Source: Limnephilus marmoratus
Taxonomy: Eukaryota; Arthropoda; Insecta; Trichoptera; Limnephilidae
Length of the DNA stretch: 64,000 bases
Assembly (NCBI GenBank): GCA_917880885.1
Contig: OU862919.1
Span: 51,249,058 to 51,313,057 of the forward strand
Reading direction: 5' to 3'
This document shows, in pieces, positions 20,742 to 32,114 of this stretch. The notes beneath the pieces are model-generated. The model saw nothing but the letters and a program-made list of their open reading frames with translations. It searched no databases and had not been told where the DNA came from. A program made the position numbers and the translations under genes. How positions within the stretch are numbered: the stretch's first letter is position 1; every line of letters begins with the position of its first letter.

Positions 20742-20889
20742 AAACAAATGATTTGATCTGTCATTTCATTATCATTACTTGGGTTTTACATACTTTATCT
20801 GTCATTCTCAAACTGTCTGATGATATTTCTATTTTTGAGATTGATAATTCATGGTGGAATTCCATTATAATATATTATAATAAAGTTTT

Positions 20890-21196
20890 ATTTTAATATA
20901 CCGTCTGATGATGTTCAAATTTGTCAATCAAACTATTCGATAATGTTTAAATTATCTGTCATCATCAAATTGTCTACTGTTTTTTAAAATATCTATCATT
21001 ATCAAACTGTCTGGTGGTGTTTAAAATATCTGCCTTTATCAAACTGTTTGTTGATTTTAAAATTATTTGTCATTATCAAACTGTCTGTTGGTGTTTAAAT
21101 TATCTGTCATTATCAAACTGTCTGGTGATGTTTAAAATATCTGTCTTTTTATCAAACTGTCAGTTGACGTTCAAATTATTTGTCATTATCAAACTG
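20890..21196 (+). repeat. 37-bp minisatellite
   Basis: About eight divergent units of the form ATCAAACTGTCTGKTGGTGT + TTAAATTATCTGTCATT, counted as 37 bp. Units differ by point changes and 1-2 bp indels. Period is not a multiple of 3; short frames here are incidental. Confidence 0.75.
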
Positions 21197-21938
21197 AAGT
21201 ATTTCGGTTAGTAATTTTAAAAGTATAAGAAGAATTAATTTTGAATTCCCAAATAACACAAAAATGAATTATTTGATTGCGCTAATTTTGAAATTTACTT
21301 TTGTTTGCGTGTTAAATTTAATTTGCCCAATTATTATTTCATTTGTCTCAAATCTACGAAAACTTCATGGATCTTTAAACTCATAATGCAGGTTTTCGGC
21401 CGAAGAATTGAATACACGACGCCTAGGTGAGACCCAAACGCGATGCCAACTCAGCCACAGACCGGTCTGAATTGCAACAAATATCAGGACTGAGACATTT
21501 AAATTCTAGCTTGTACCTAGATTGCATCAGTTAGCAATACTTTCTCAGATGTAGTAAATGTGTCCAACTGCATAGAATTTAGTTATAAGAAGGCTATATA
21601 AACTTGCCTGAATAATAAGAATTAATAAAAGCATAATAATACAATTCTTCTGCATGGGTTCTATATACTTTAAAAAGCATATTTTACTTTATAATTACTG
21701 TTTCACAAAATTATTACTACAAGCCATAGGTACCTATATGTTGTACTATTCATATGTTAATTTTATTACGCTAATGGCATAAATTGTGCCGTGTATATGG
21801 AAATAAATAAATCAATAAATATTTCAATATAAATAAATAAATAGGATAGACAAGAGACGTCTTATTCTTAAAGTAATCACGAAACAACGTGCAAATGGAT
21901 TAATTTACCAACTACAGAAATTACTAAATAAATCATAA
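21197..21938. other. Unassigned, with one tRNA-like SINE head
   Basis: Minus-strand 21400-21475 reads GTCTGTGGCTGAGTTGGCAT, CGCGTTTGGGTCTCACCTAG and GTGTATTCAATTCTTCGGCC, giving A- and B-box-like words. The same head occurs at 29035-29095. The rest is AT-rich and unrecognised. Confidence 0.4.
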
Positions 21939-22409
21939 TCTAATATATAAAATTCTCGTGTCACGGTGTTTGTTACCATACTCCTCCGAAACAGCTGGAC
22001 CAATTTTGATGAAATTTTGTGTGCTTATCTGGTAGGTCTGGGAATCGACCAATTTCTATTTTTCATACCCCTAAAAGTAAAGGGTGTTCCACTCCGAAGA
22101 AAATTATTTTCCCCATACATTTTGTATGGAACGAATTCTCCTATTTTGAAAGAACTGCAGCAATATTGTAAGAGGTATAATATTGAACTGTGAACCGGGG
22201 GAGGGGTGAGGGGGGAGGGGGGAGGGGGGAAAGGAACTCAGGAAGGGGGGTTAGCGGGACGGGGGAAGGGGAGAAGTGGAGTGGGGAGAGGGAGAGGGAA
22301 CGCGAGAGGGGAAAGGATACGCAGGGAGAAACAATTTAGATCAATTCAGCTAATAAGTTGACAACAGTTTTTGATTCTGAGGCGGTACGAAGTTCGCCGG
22401 ATCAGCTAG
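21939..22409 (+). mobile_element. Non-autonomous Helitron
   Basis: Starts TCTAATATATAAAATTCTCG after an A and continues TGTCACGGTGTTTGTTACCA. It ends GGCGGTACGAAGTTCGCCGG + ATCAGCTAG|T. The terminal GGCG(…)CGCC hairpin about 10 nt before CTAG is the Helitron 3' signature. The middle (22196-22330) is the G/A-rich core shared with other subfamilies. No replicase or helicase sequence. Confidence 0.8.
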
Positions 22410-23130
22410 TATTATAATATAATTTGTTTATTTTAATGTATAATATAGAAAACTAATCATTGCAGCAGATCTGACAAGGGAGAATTATTATATTCATCAT
22501 TAAAATAAACCCATAAACATTACCGCAGTAGCTCACTTCCTCAAATTCGACTCGAATTTTATCGCTAAGATCAAATCTTCGGAAGAACGTAATATTTTTT
22601 GTTCGATATAAACCGGTTTCGCCCATACATACACATTGATTGGTGCTACTGTATCGGCTGGTGGTTGATTAACTAAATTAAAACGCCCCGAAATCAGAAA
22701 AAGCGGTTTCCAATCAGTAGTCGGTAGCTGGTCGAGTCAGTTAGGCCGCGCCGTGTAGGGCTGGCCTAATCATTGTTATTATTAACTATTATTCATAATT
22801 ATTATGTTTTCACGGTCAATGAACTATTGAAGTGTAGAATGATTTTCTCAAGACAGGGGATACTTTTGATTTAGACGAGATAGATAGTTCGGGACGTAGC
22901 GTGGTTGATAGATTTGTCGACTCCAGTTCCTGGGAAGGATGGTTCAATTCTCGTTCAAAACAATTTTTGTTTTTTTGTTTAAAAGTTTTAAAATACATTT
23001 TAAAATTTCACAAAAGTATAAAGAATCATGTCCTGGGGAGGAAAATTCAATATTCAGTCAAAGCATTTTTTTTAACTGGCTTATGTTTGAAAATTAAAAA
23101 TAGATGTATTTTAGTAAAATTTTGTGTGAC
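22410..23130. other. Unassigned; one tRNA-like patch
   Basis: 22890-22955 contains TAGCGTGGTTGATAG and GGATGGTTCAATTCTCG, weak A- and B-box-like words suggesting another SINE head. Nothing else supported. Confidence 0.3.
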
Positions 23131-23139
23131 TCGAAAATA

Positions 23140-23570
23140 CCTATAAAACTTAAAGGAAAGATATACCAGACTATTGTTAGACCCGCGATAATGTATTATG
23201 TACAACTCCTACTCTAGACAACTCGAAACAGCGGAAATGCGAATGCTTAGATGGTCGGAAGGAATATCACTAAAATATAAGATTAAAAGTTCAGCTGGAG
23301 AAATGATACTAGTTTAGATGGTATGGGCATGTAAGACGGAAACCACCAGACCACACATTGAAGCAGGCAATGTCTATGGAGCTTCATCGATAGTCATCCA
23401 GAGGAACACCAAAGAACTCCTGGATGACTCAATGTTCCAAATTTTACAGAGAAACGGCCTGGATGAAAGCCATACCCAGAACCGAAGATGTTATAACCTG
23501 AGAAAGAGAAGAGCCGACCCCGACCCTAGGCAATGCGTTAGGAGTTAGGACAGTGCAAGGAAGAAGAAAA
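23140..23570 (+). pseudogene. Decayed LINE ORF2 C-terminus
   Basis: Shifted frames read YQTIVRPAIMYYVQL, TAEMRMLRWSEGISLKYK, MVWACKTETTRPH, LDDSMFQILQRNGLDESHTQ and KRRADPDPRQ. These follow the familiar order K-x-YrtvvRPAmlYG…aEMRMLRWm.Gvt..dkirn…rWyGHv.Rr…rRADP of a large insect LINE family. Multiple stops and indels; the invariant GHV.R is degraded. Confidence 0.7.
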
Positions 23571-24736
23571 ATGTATTATAGTATAAAACTTGATTTTTAA
23601 ATTAAGATTATACATATTGTCAGATAAGGGAAAAGCGTAGGAAACCTAAATAATCTACTAAATAAATAAATATTTTTTACCTATAACCTTATCTAAATTT
23701 ACAAAATATCAAACATCTAAATGACTGAGGAAACTAACACTTCTTTAGATGTTTAAGACATATCCTAAAAAAAGATTTTCTCAGAATGACGAACTTTGCC
23801 TTCCGACAATCAATAATGCAATACGACAATATATGATGAAGTGAAACTTATAAAACCACACACGCAGCTGCTTTACGTAGCGTAAAAAAATTGACAATTT
23901 TACTCAAACCATAAACATTATTCATCACAACTTCTGTCTAAAGAATTCCAAGTCTCTTCTGTTTATATAGGGAAACTTCGAGCATCATACTTATGTAACA
24001 CTACAAATTAACAAAGTTAATATTCTAAATAAAACTGCACCATATAAGAATAATAGAAATTTCGGAAAATCAATTCTCCCAAAAAAGCAAAGAGGCTATT
24101 CAATTATAAATACCTCGGAGTATTTTTTTATTCATTAGCAGAAAGTTTCAGAAATATAAACAATAATTAAAAAGCTTTTAAATTTAACTAAATTCTATAG
24201 CATACGAAAAAAAATAGATAACCCTAAAATACTAACACATCCCCCATACCCATAAGCCTAGTTTGATTATCGTATTTTCTGTAAATTATGGGTGACCCGA
24301 TAATTGATACCTCAAAATGATATTTACTATAAAATTATAATTTTTTGTGCATTATTTACCAATTTCAAAAGTAAAAGACGTTCAGTTCGACTTCTAAAAT
24401 GCCCTTAATAATAAGTTGGTATGAATATCAAAGGAATATATACATATTGTCGATTTTTTTGTACTTATGCGCTGGTACACACAGTAAATAGAGAAGCAGA
24501 TTTTTCCTTGATGCATTTGAATGAAAATATGTTTTATTCTTTTATTATTCGGCGGTACATCCTCTCTGCACATTCCTAAGGGGTAACTTAGTTATATTTT
24601 GTTTAATTAGGTATAACGTATTTTCCTAAAAGCGACTGCACATTGTACACAAGTACGCCGCGGGACCAATTGTCGACGGATCAACTGTCATGGAACTAAA
24701 TTATGATTAAAATTACTTTTTTAATACACATACAAA
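23571..24736. other. Unassigned AT-rich stretch
   Basis: No gene seen. The words CGCGGGACCAATTGTCGACG and GGATCAACTGTCATGGAAC at about 24659-24697 resemble a repeated insect motif, but only one copy is visible. Confidence 0.35.
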
Positions 24737-25490
24737 AAAATCTAAGTATCAAACGTCCAAATATCAACCTCCAAATATCAAACAGCCAAATATCACACTT
24801 TCAAATACAAATATCCAAATATCAAACATCCAAATATCACACATTCAAAAATCAAATATCCAAATATCAAACATCCAAATATCAAACATCCAAATACCAA
24901 ACATTAAAATATCAAATATTTAAATATCAAACACTTAAATATCACAGATCCAAATATCAAACATCCAAATACCAAACATTAAAATATCAAATATTTAAAT
25001 ATCAAACACTTAAATATCACAGATCCAAATATCAAACATCCAAATATCAAACATCCAAATACCAAACATTAAAATATCAAATATGTAAATATCAAACACT
25101 TAAATATCACAGATCCAAATATCAAACATCCAACTACCAAACATTAAAATATCAAATATCTAAATATCAAACACTTAAATATCACAGATCCAAATATCAA
25201 ACATCGAAATATCAAACATTAAAATATCAAACATCCAAATATCAAACATCCAAATATCAAACATTCAAATATCAAGCATCTAAACATCTAAATATCTGAC
25301 ATCTAATATCAAACATCTAAATATCTGACATCTAATATCAAACATTCAAATACCAAACATCCAAATATCGCAAATCCAAATATCACACATCTAAAAATCA
25401 AACATCCAAATACCAAACATCCTAATATCACACATTCGAATATTAAAAATCCAAATATCAAACATCCAAATACCAAACATACAATAAAAA
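24737..25490 (+). repeat. 15-bp minisatellite with 75/90-bp higher-order units
   Basis: Tandem units AAATATCAAACATCC, grouped into higher-order blocks. In frame the order is SKYQT-SKYQT-LKYQI-FKYQT-LKYHR, alternating 5 and 6 units per block (75 and 90 bp) over at least four blocks. Past about 25300 phase is lost and units vary. Because 15 is divisible by 3 and the unit lacks stops in several frames, the 198-codon open frame at 24703-25299 follows automatically and is not evidence of a protein. Confidence 0.85.
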
Positions 25491-26895
25491 ATCAAATTCA
25501 ACACGCGTTGAATTTGATCTTTTCAATGAGCGTTTTTATAAAAGTAAAACTCATTCAAATACAGAGAAAAAATATTATACGAAAGTACCTACCTTAAACC
25601 CTTTGTCTGCACCCTATTATCTAAATAAAATAAGTATTATTTTCATACCTATAAAGCCCATATGTATATATGTTCATGCTTTTCTGAAAAGCTCGTGTAA
25701 CTTCCACCAAAATAGTTGTACTTACCATCATCTTACTGACCACAACAAATATAACTATCTAATAAGCGGGATACCGTCTGAGCTAATCAAATAAAACGGC
25801 TAAAAATAATTACTGTTTTAATTTAAGTGGTAAACATAGATAGATTTTTATTTTTAATCACAATCTGTAATAATTAAAATCGCAATACACTGCATAATTT
25901 AATTAGAATTTAATTCATGAAGTAGGTAGTCTAATATCCACGTATAAGCATGGCCAGTGGCCAGTGGCCGAGGCTGCCAAGAATGTCGTTACTCCTCACT
26001 CTCTCTGTACCGCGTATAATGGGAACATAATCGTTTAATTTTTAATTATTATTTAGTTCGGCAGCTTCCGTACCAATCAGCCGAAACATCGTTCGAATAT
26101 TCCATTAACATATTTTATTCTACATTAATTAAATTTGGAATTACCAATCCACGAGGTTCGAGGTTCGAGGTTCTGGGTCCGTCAGTGACCGGGTCCGGAG
26201 CGGAGGCTGGGGGGGTTTAGGGGAAGGGACCGGGAATAAGCACACGCCAAGTATTTTGTACGGCCTTTGATAAACAACGCTGCTGTTAATAAATATTGTT
26301 CGGACACTTGAAAATACGTCCCTCGCAGGGAGGGATTTGGGCTATTGCTGAGTTGGTGAGCTCGATTGGATCTGTGAAGGAGCATAATATATTAGAACTT
26401 TATTATTATACTGAATGTTCTAAATAGTACAAGAATTAATTATAATTTAAACCAAACTATAAGACGGTACCTACACAGATTCTTTATTTATAAAAATTCC
26501 GTTGAAGGTACTCAAAATATTTATCAGTATTTACCAATTGAAACCAGAGCAAGAAGAATTTGTCAAAGTTTGACACCAAATTCCTAAACCAGTCTATAAC
26601 TTATTTTTAAAGTAAATCCGTTTATATGTAAATAACGTAACATTTTTAGCAATTTTTAGTGCATATTTTCACTATAGTTTGTAACCTTAATTATTATTAT
26701 GAGATGAGGTTTAGAAATATACATGTCCATGCATAGTATGCGTGTTCATATATATCTATGCATTGCATAATATATTTTTAATACTTAATTAAATAATTAA
26801 TGTATTTAACAATCCCTAAACTTGGTTTTATATACGTAGGGCCTTGCTTAAAAGTAGTTTTGATTTTTACACATCTGATAAGCAACCGATAATAT
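25491..26895. other. Unassigned 1.4-kb stretch
   Basis: No gene or transposon end recognised. A 7-bp triplication (GAGGTTC) lies at about 26152-26174. It is relatively complex sequence and a candidate for old single-copy DNA. Confidence 0.35.
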
Positions 26896-26899
26896 AATC

Positions 26900-26928
26900 T
26901 ATATAATAATCTATCTATCTACCTATCT

Positions 26929-26984
<56 letters not shown>

Positions 26985-26985
26985 C
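26900..26985. repeat. (TCTA)n microsatellite
   Basis: Nearly perfect tetranucleotide array immediately 5' of a Helitron start. Confidence 0.9.
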
Positions 26986-26998
26986 TCTTCTTCTATCT

Positions 26999-27442
26999 TC
27001 TATATAAATAAAAATGAATCGCCGAAATGTATGTACGCACATAACTTCCGAATGACTGAACCAAATTGGATAATTCTTTTTTTTTGTGTTCGTTATTATC
27101 AGAACAAGGTTTGTATAAAACTACTGGTGAGCTATGGCATTATGAAATTTGCAATAGGTTGCACGCGAGCTGTTTGAAAACTGAATGTACCGGGACTGAA
27201 TGTATGGAATGCGGGAGAGGGAAGGGGGAGGAGAACTCGGGCAGGGGATTCGCGGGAGGAGGGTAGGGAAACCAGGGAGGGGAACCTGGGAGGGGGGAGG
27301 GAAAATCGGGAGGGGGGTTCGCGGGACGTGAGAGGGGGGAGGGGAGTGGAGTGGGGAGAGGGAAGGTGGAGGAGGCGGAGTGGGAACGGGAATAATGGGA
27401 AAAGACACGCACGGAGAAACAATTTCTTTATTAAATGGCATA
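26999..27442 (+). mobile_element. Helitron fragment, 3' terminus missing
   Basis: Starts TCTATATAAATAAAAATGAA + TCGCCGAAATGTATGTACG. Then come CCAAATTGGATAATTC, the shared core GCACGCGAGCTGTTTGAAAA + CTGAATGTACCGGGACTGAA, a G/A-rich tract with CGCGG interruptions, and GGAGAAACAATTTCTTTATT. It parallels 3228-3700 (opposite strand) but stops before the hairpin and CTAG. Confidence 0.75.
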
Positions 27443-27519
27443 TTTGTAATCAATTTAAATAATTTTTTAGTAAAAGATATGAGGTTTAATAATTAAATAT
27501 TTTTAAATTATTTAGATAA

Positions 27520-27655
27520 AACAGTTTCCATCATCAGGGCTTTTGATAATGAACACCGTGGTACTGTCTGAAACGCTAACCAAAGAAAGAGGAATCGCAC
27601 AGATAAATCACGATCATACTTTTGGCCGTAAAAATCTCAAATCATATCAGACTTG
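27520..27655 (+). repeat. Penelope-like tail with hammerhead-like remnant
   Basis: Contains CCATCATCAGGGC, then GTACTGTCTGAAACGCTAAC (GAAAC core) and CACGATCATACTTTTGGCCG + TAAAAATCTCAAATCATATC, the conserved 3' end of the family seen at 47018-47160 and 58352-58627. Confidence 0.55.
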
Positions 27656-28377
27656 AAAAAGTTATCTTTCAGGCTGACGAATTCCATTCCAATAAATATT
27701 TTATATAAACTTTCTGGACCATCGCGAAAATTAATAAAAAAGCCACGACACGCACCTAATGAGATAATGTGAATTCTAATGTGATTATACTGACAATCCA
27801 TGCATTTGTTTAACGTTATGTAGATGCTTCTATGTATCAATGTATGTAAGTTAATACTTAACGTAGCTTAATTTACAATTCGCGTGTCAGTTGAACAAAC
27901 AAAAACGATTCTTACAACGATAATGTGAATGTAGGCTGCCTCGCTAGTCGCTAGTCGCTACTCGCTGCTCCGCTCTCAGCTAATCTCCGAGTCCCGCTCT
28001 GCGCGGCGTCCAGTAAGATTTTTAATTAAACTCTGACAAGAGAGATTTCACCTAATTGATCGGATCACTCGGGCCAGGGAACGTTGCCCCCGTACGCATA
28101 AGTGTAAATTAAAAACATATCTCGGCCCCATATCTCGTGGACACGGTTCATTACCATAAATAAATTAATTCCTCATTAGCATATATAATTACTGGGTTTC
28201 GTTCTTTACCTACCGTACGGTTAATTGTGTTCCTTGGGCGACGATCGATTGCCTCCGAAGGCTTTTGTGATCTCGTAGCTCGTAGCTCGAAGGCTCTCGC
28301 GGTGTTTATTATTATCTTAGATTAAGCGTGTTATGCTATTATAAGATCAGGGAATGCGAGTTTATAACGTGCAAGAT
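27656..28377. other. Unassigned, relatively GC-rich patch
   Basis: 27930-28320 is GC-richer (CGCTAGTCGCTAGTCGCTAC; CTGCGCGGCGTCC) with no repeat relatives in the window. No coding frame. It could be conserved non-coding DNA. Confidence 0.3.
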
Positions 28378-28379
28378 TC

Positions 28380-28517
28380 ACCAATCAGTGTATGTAATGT
28401 GATGTTCATTATTTGTTAAATTAAAACAAATCACTTTGTGTACACCACTTTTTTTATCAAATTTATCAACATGTTTCGAAACCAATGGTTTCTTCGTCAG
28501 AATTAATTGTGAATTAG
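28380..28517 (-). repeat. Penelope-like tail with hammerhead-like motif (minus strand)
   Basis: Minus strand: CTGACGA (28500-28494), stem II GAAACC/GGTTTC around ATT, GAAA (28477-28474), then CATGTTGATAAATTTG. The self-complementary ACATGT after GAAA can give a loopless stem III. TTAATT before the core pairs with the downstream strand as stem I. The opposite-orientation partner is 29285-29350. Confidence 0.55.
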
Positions 28518-28622
28518 AACAAATTAAACAAATAAAATTTATTTGCCAACGCTGGGATTCGATCCCGCGACCTTTGGATTGCGAGTCAAGTCGTACCCCT
28601 AGTCCATGCCGGTGGTCGAATA
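28518..28622 (-). repeat. SINE-A, 5' head only
   Basis: Minus strand: CGGCATGGACTAGGGGTACG, ACTTGACTCGCAATCCAAAG, GTCGCGGGATCGAATCCCAG and GTTGGCAAATAAATTTTATT. Polymerase III boxes are present; the body is missing. Confidence 0.65.
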
Positions 28623-29284
28623 AAATAAATAATAAAATGGTAATTAACAAAATTAACAAATAAGTAGAGACAATTAAGAATCTATAAACAACAAAAAAAC
28701 ATTAGAAAAAATGGTGATTAATTAGTTAAAGATATCGCAAAAACAATTTTATAAAATTAAAAATCTTTAAGAGTAGGTAATAATTGCTTTTACATATTAA
28801 AACTTTTTTGAATTAACACAAAATAATCAAAGAGTAACCAAAATGTCTAAATAACAAAAAATAATACTTATAAATATGGGTATTAATATGAAAATAAATT
28901 TCAGAGATGCCTATTTAGGGACCATAGTTTTTTTTAAAAGAAAGACAGATATTCCTGGGACAACAATTGAAAATCTCCTACTACCACCACACTAAGCGGA
29001 AAATGTTGCTTGTGTCATGATGAATGAATTGTACACAGAACGCCTATATAGGACCTAAACGCGATGCCAACTTAGCCACTGACCGATCACTTTTTTAAAA
29101 TTGGTTATTAATAATATTTAATTGGCTCTTAACACTTTTTCAAATTTCTATAATTTCTAATTTATCTAATTGTAAACCCATTGCGTTTGAAAGTACAATT
29201 CGTAAACTTTTATTTAAATCAAAATAATGATTTGTTTCCAAAATGGCGTTGAAGAATTCAGAATAATAATCTCAAAAACCTTAT
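28623..29284. other. Unassigned, with a tRNA-like head at 29035-29095
   Basis: Minus-strand GTGGCTAAGTTGGCATCGCG + TTTAGGTCCTATATAGGCG matches the head at 21400-21475. The remainder is AT-rich and unrecognised. Confidence 0.4.
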
Positions 29285-29350
29285 TTAAACAGGAAGAAAC
29301 AAATGGTTTCGAAACATATTGATAATTTTGATTAAACAAGTGGTGGATAC
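29285..29350 (+). repeat. Penelope-like tail, plus strand
   Basis: AAGAAACAAATGGTTTCGAA + ACATATTGATAATTTTGATT + AAACAAGTGGTGGATAC is the opposite-orientation partner of 28380-28517. The first catalytic box is lost (ACAGG for CTGACGA). Confidence 0.5.
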
Positions 29351-29995
29351 AAATAGATTTGTTTTCATTTTATTAAAATGACGCTATAAAGTGAATTTGC
29401 GATAATTAAAGAAGAAATTCGTTATTTGTTTTTAATTATTTTTCATAGTCCTAACAATATTACAATGTAGAACACGTAAAAGTAAAGTATGCATGTGAAA
29501 AACGATTGAAAACATAATTATACATAAGCTAGTAATAACACAGTAGAGCTAAATACTAGTCGTGAGTCACTAGTTACAAGTCTAAGTATTTGGTTGCCAG
29601 AAGCTACATATATCCCTACTTCATGCTGTAACTAAATAGAAATGATTTAGAGCATAGGTTCCCAACGTGGGCGATAACGCCCCCTTGGGGGGCGTTTCAG
29701 ACCCTCAGGGGGCGGTAGAAGACAAAGAGAAAATTGGGGGGCGTTTCAGACTTTCAGGGGGGCGGTAGGAGACCAAGAGAAACCCATAGCTAGTTTACTA
29801 GCACATATCGAAGAAGTCGAAGACAAGACATGGAGAAGACTAAAATATTATTCACCGCACATGATGATGATGAGCGAAACCTATATTATCGAAGAAATTA
29901 ACCAAAATGAAATAACATTTCAAGGCTATTCGACAATAAGATATTAGCAGGCGTACTGGTAGAGTTATCATATTAATTGATTAATTCAAAACAAT

Positions 29996-30569
29996 ATCTC
30001 TTACAATATCTATATATATACTGGGTATTGAAATTCAAAAGGATTTTAAGCGGGGAGCCTATGCAGCTATTTATCATTCCCCAAATCAAAATGATACAAA
30101 ATTCTTAGATTTTTTTGAAGAATGGTGCCGTAAGCAAAAAAAAATAGAAGAGACATGATAAAATCATCTGTGGAGATTTTAATATTGAAATGATGAAAAC
30201 CAATACAAAAAGCACAACATTACAAAGCATCATAAATTGCCTAGGTTGGAAGCAACTTGTCAAAAAATATACAAGAATATAAAAAAACTCTGAAACCATG
30301 ATTGAATTGGTAATTTCAAATGTATTTTATGCCGAAGTTAATCCTGCATAAGAACTCAAAATATCTGATCACTATAATAGTCCAAAGCCTCAGGGAACAC
30401 GAAGTATAACGAACAGGAATTAAAAGAACTAAAATAAGGATAAATTATGTAATTATGCATTACAAAACAAAAAGTGGATCTGCGATAAACAAGGAAATTT
30501 AGACGGAAAAGCCGATGAACTAGTAGGACATCTGAAAACAGTAGTAAATGAACTAATGCCTATAACTAA
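29996..30569 (+). pseudogene. LINE endonuclease-domain remnant
   Basis: Degenerate frames read GAYAAIYHSPNQNDTKFLDF, then a decayed ICGDFNIEMMKT, SIINCLGWKQLVKKYTRI, an ETMI-LV-ISNVF tract, KISDHYN and NKKWICDKQGNLDGKADEL. The order YR/Y.P…GDFN…(Q…)TR…IDLV.sN…SDH is the EEP endonuclease of jockey-group LINEs. Many stops. Cut off at 30569 by a Helitron. Confidence 0.7.
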
Positions 30570-31143
30570 TCTACATATATATATATATATAAAAATGAAT
30601 CCCTGTTTCCCTTGGTCACGCCATAACACAACGACTTTACCTATTTTATGCATCTTTTTTAAAAAGATTTCTTATACTTTGTAGAAGGTTCTTACGGAAA
30701 AAAAGATTAAGAAAATTGAATAATTTAAGAAAACTTAACGACTATCTTAACTTTGCACGTTTGACAGTTCGCGCGTTTGACAGTTCGCACGTTTGATGAA
30801 ATTGAATTTAGCAGGCAGCTGTTTTTTTGTAACAAAAGAATTGTCTATGAATTTTTTTAAATTTCAGATATTTTAAGTATTTATTTATGTTAGGTATCAG
30901 TTTTGATTGATTGTTCATATTAAAATGAATATTTGTAATTTATGAAAAATTAAAATTTGAATAAAAACATTGTAACAGCTGGCACGCGAGTTGTTTGAAA
31001 ACTGAATGTACTGGGACTGAATATATGGAACGCGGGAGGGGGGTTGGCGGGACTGGGGAGTGGGAGAAGGGAGAGTGGACGGGGAACGCGGGAGGGGAAG
31101 GGAAACGGAGACGCACGGGAAAGGACATGCAGGGAGAAACACA
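30570..31143 (+). mobile_element. Helitron fragment inserted in the LINE remnant
   Basis: TCTACATATATATATATATA + AAAATGAATCCCTG begins at 30570 after an A. Downstream is the shared core CTGGCACGCGAGTTGTTTGA + AAACTGAATGTACTGGGACT with a G/A-rich tract and CAGGGAGAAAC. The 3' CTAG end is missing. Two GTTTGACAGTTCGC units are tandem at about 30768-30795. Confidence 0.65.
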
Positions 31144-31159
31144 AACGGGAACACAAAAC

Positions 31160-31276
31160 AACATTTATCATAAATGTTTTAAAATATTCAATGAACTCCC
31201 GGTAAATGTTAAGGAAACTAAAAGTCTAGCAGTTTTTCGTGGATTATGTCTTAATGTTGTAAAGTCTAAATTTTAG
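31160..31276 (+). pseudogene. LINE ORF2 C-terminal scrap
   Basis: NNIYHKCFKIFNELPVNVKE + TKSLAVFRGLCLNVV to TAG 31274-31276. The FN.LP..vK…..F+ pattern is the end of a CR1/jockey-type ORF2 and resembles 9061-9159. Confidence 0.6.
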
Positions 31277-31397
31277 TAAGTAGGTAGGAAATAATATTAT
31301 GGTAAGTAGTTTTAGAAAATAATATATTAGACACAGTGGCGTAGCGTGTGGGGCGGCAAATTTTCACAATAAATAATAATATATAATAATTTACCCT

Positions 31398-31742
31398 TTG
31401 TTGTATCCCTCTGATTTTCTCGCGGGAATGCTGGGACTAAATCGTCTCGACGTTAGGAGAAAAATTGCAATGGTACTAGTAGCACACAAGCTGCTAAACG
31501 GGCACATTTGTAATCCTGATGTCCTGGAAAGGATTTCACTTTATGTCCCCGATAACTTCACCAGAGCAAGGCAACACAGACTTTTTACTTTTCCTAGAGG
31601 CAGGACCAACCTACCAATGGTTATGCCTCTGGGGAGAATGACCTCACTATTAAACCTTTCTTCTGAAATTGACATTTTGCGATCGAACTACAATCATTTC
31701 AAGAGAGAAATAAATGTATTGTTTAGTACCTGTCATTATTAA
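31398..31742 (+). pseudogene. LINE ORF2 C-terminus (jockey-group)
   Basis: 114 open codons: LNRLDVRRKIAMVLVAHKLL, then NGHICNPDVLERISLYVPDN, RARQHRLFTFPRGRTNL and NYNHFKREINVLF. The order RR…..l.f..kllnG.i..p.lL..i…vP….R…..f..p is the region after the RT thumb. No RT motifs remain. AATAAATAAATAAAT at about 31824 serves as its 3' tail. Confidence 0.7.
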
Positions 31743-32114
31743 TGTACCTATATAATTTATGTATTACACTATTAACTAAAAATTGTAAAATGTAATTGAA
31801 TATATATGTTAACTGTTTTTCACAATAAATAAATAAATAATATTATCTTGGAAAAATTTAAACCATTTCAAATCATTATTTGAAAATGTTCTATGATACT
31901 TTCGTTTACGAATCCAACTCTTTTTTGTATAATTTATTAAAAATATATATAATTATATTTTTTTACGCTGCAAATTTCGCAGTAATTCTAATTAAAGCTG
32001 ATAACTCGCAAACAGATTCACTCTTAAAATTAAAAGCAGTACCTATTGTGTTCAGAATGTATTAACGAATGAATTTCAGTTGTGTATTCATCTGCTGATA
32101 CATTTCGAAACAGA

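Noticed and set aside
24703..25299. 198-codon KYQT-repeat open frame as a gene
   Set aside because: The 15-bp unit has no stops in several frames, so a long frame is automatic. No start context, splice signals or flanking coding sequence; called a minisatellite.
24737..25490. CRISPR-like array
   Set aside because: Units are contiguous with no unique spacers and the DNA is eukaryotic.
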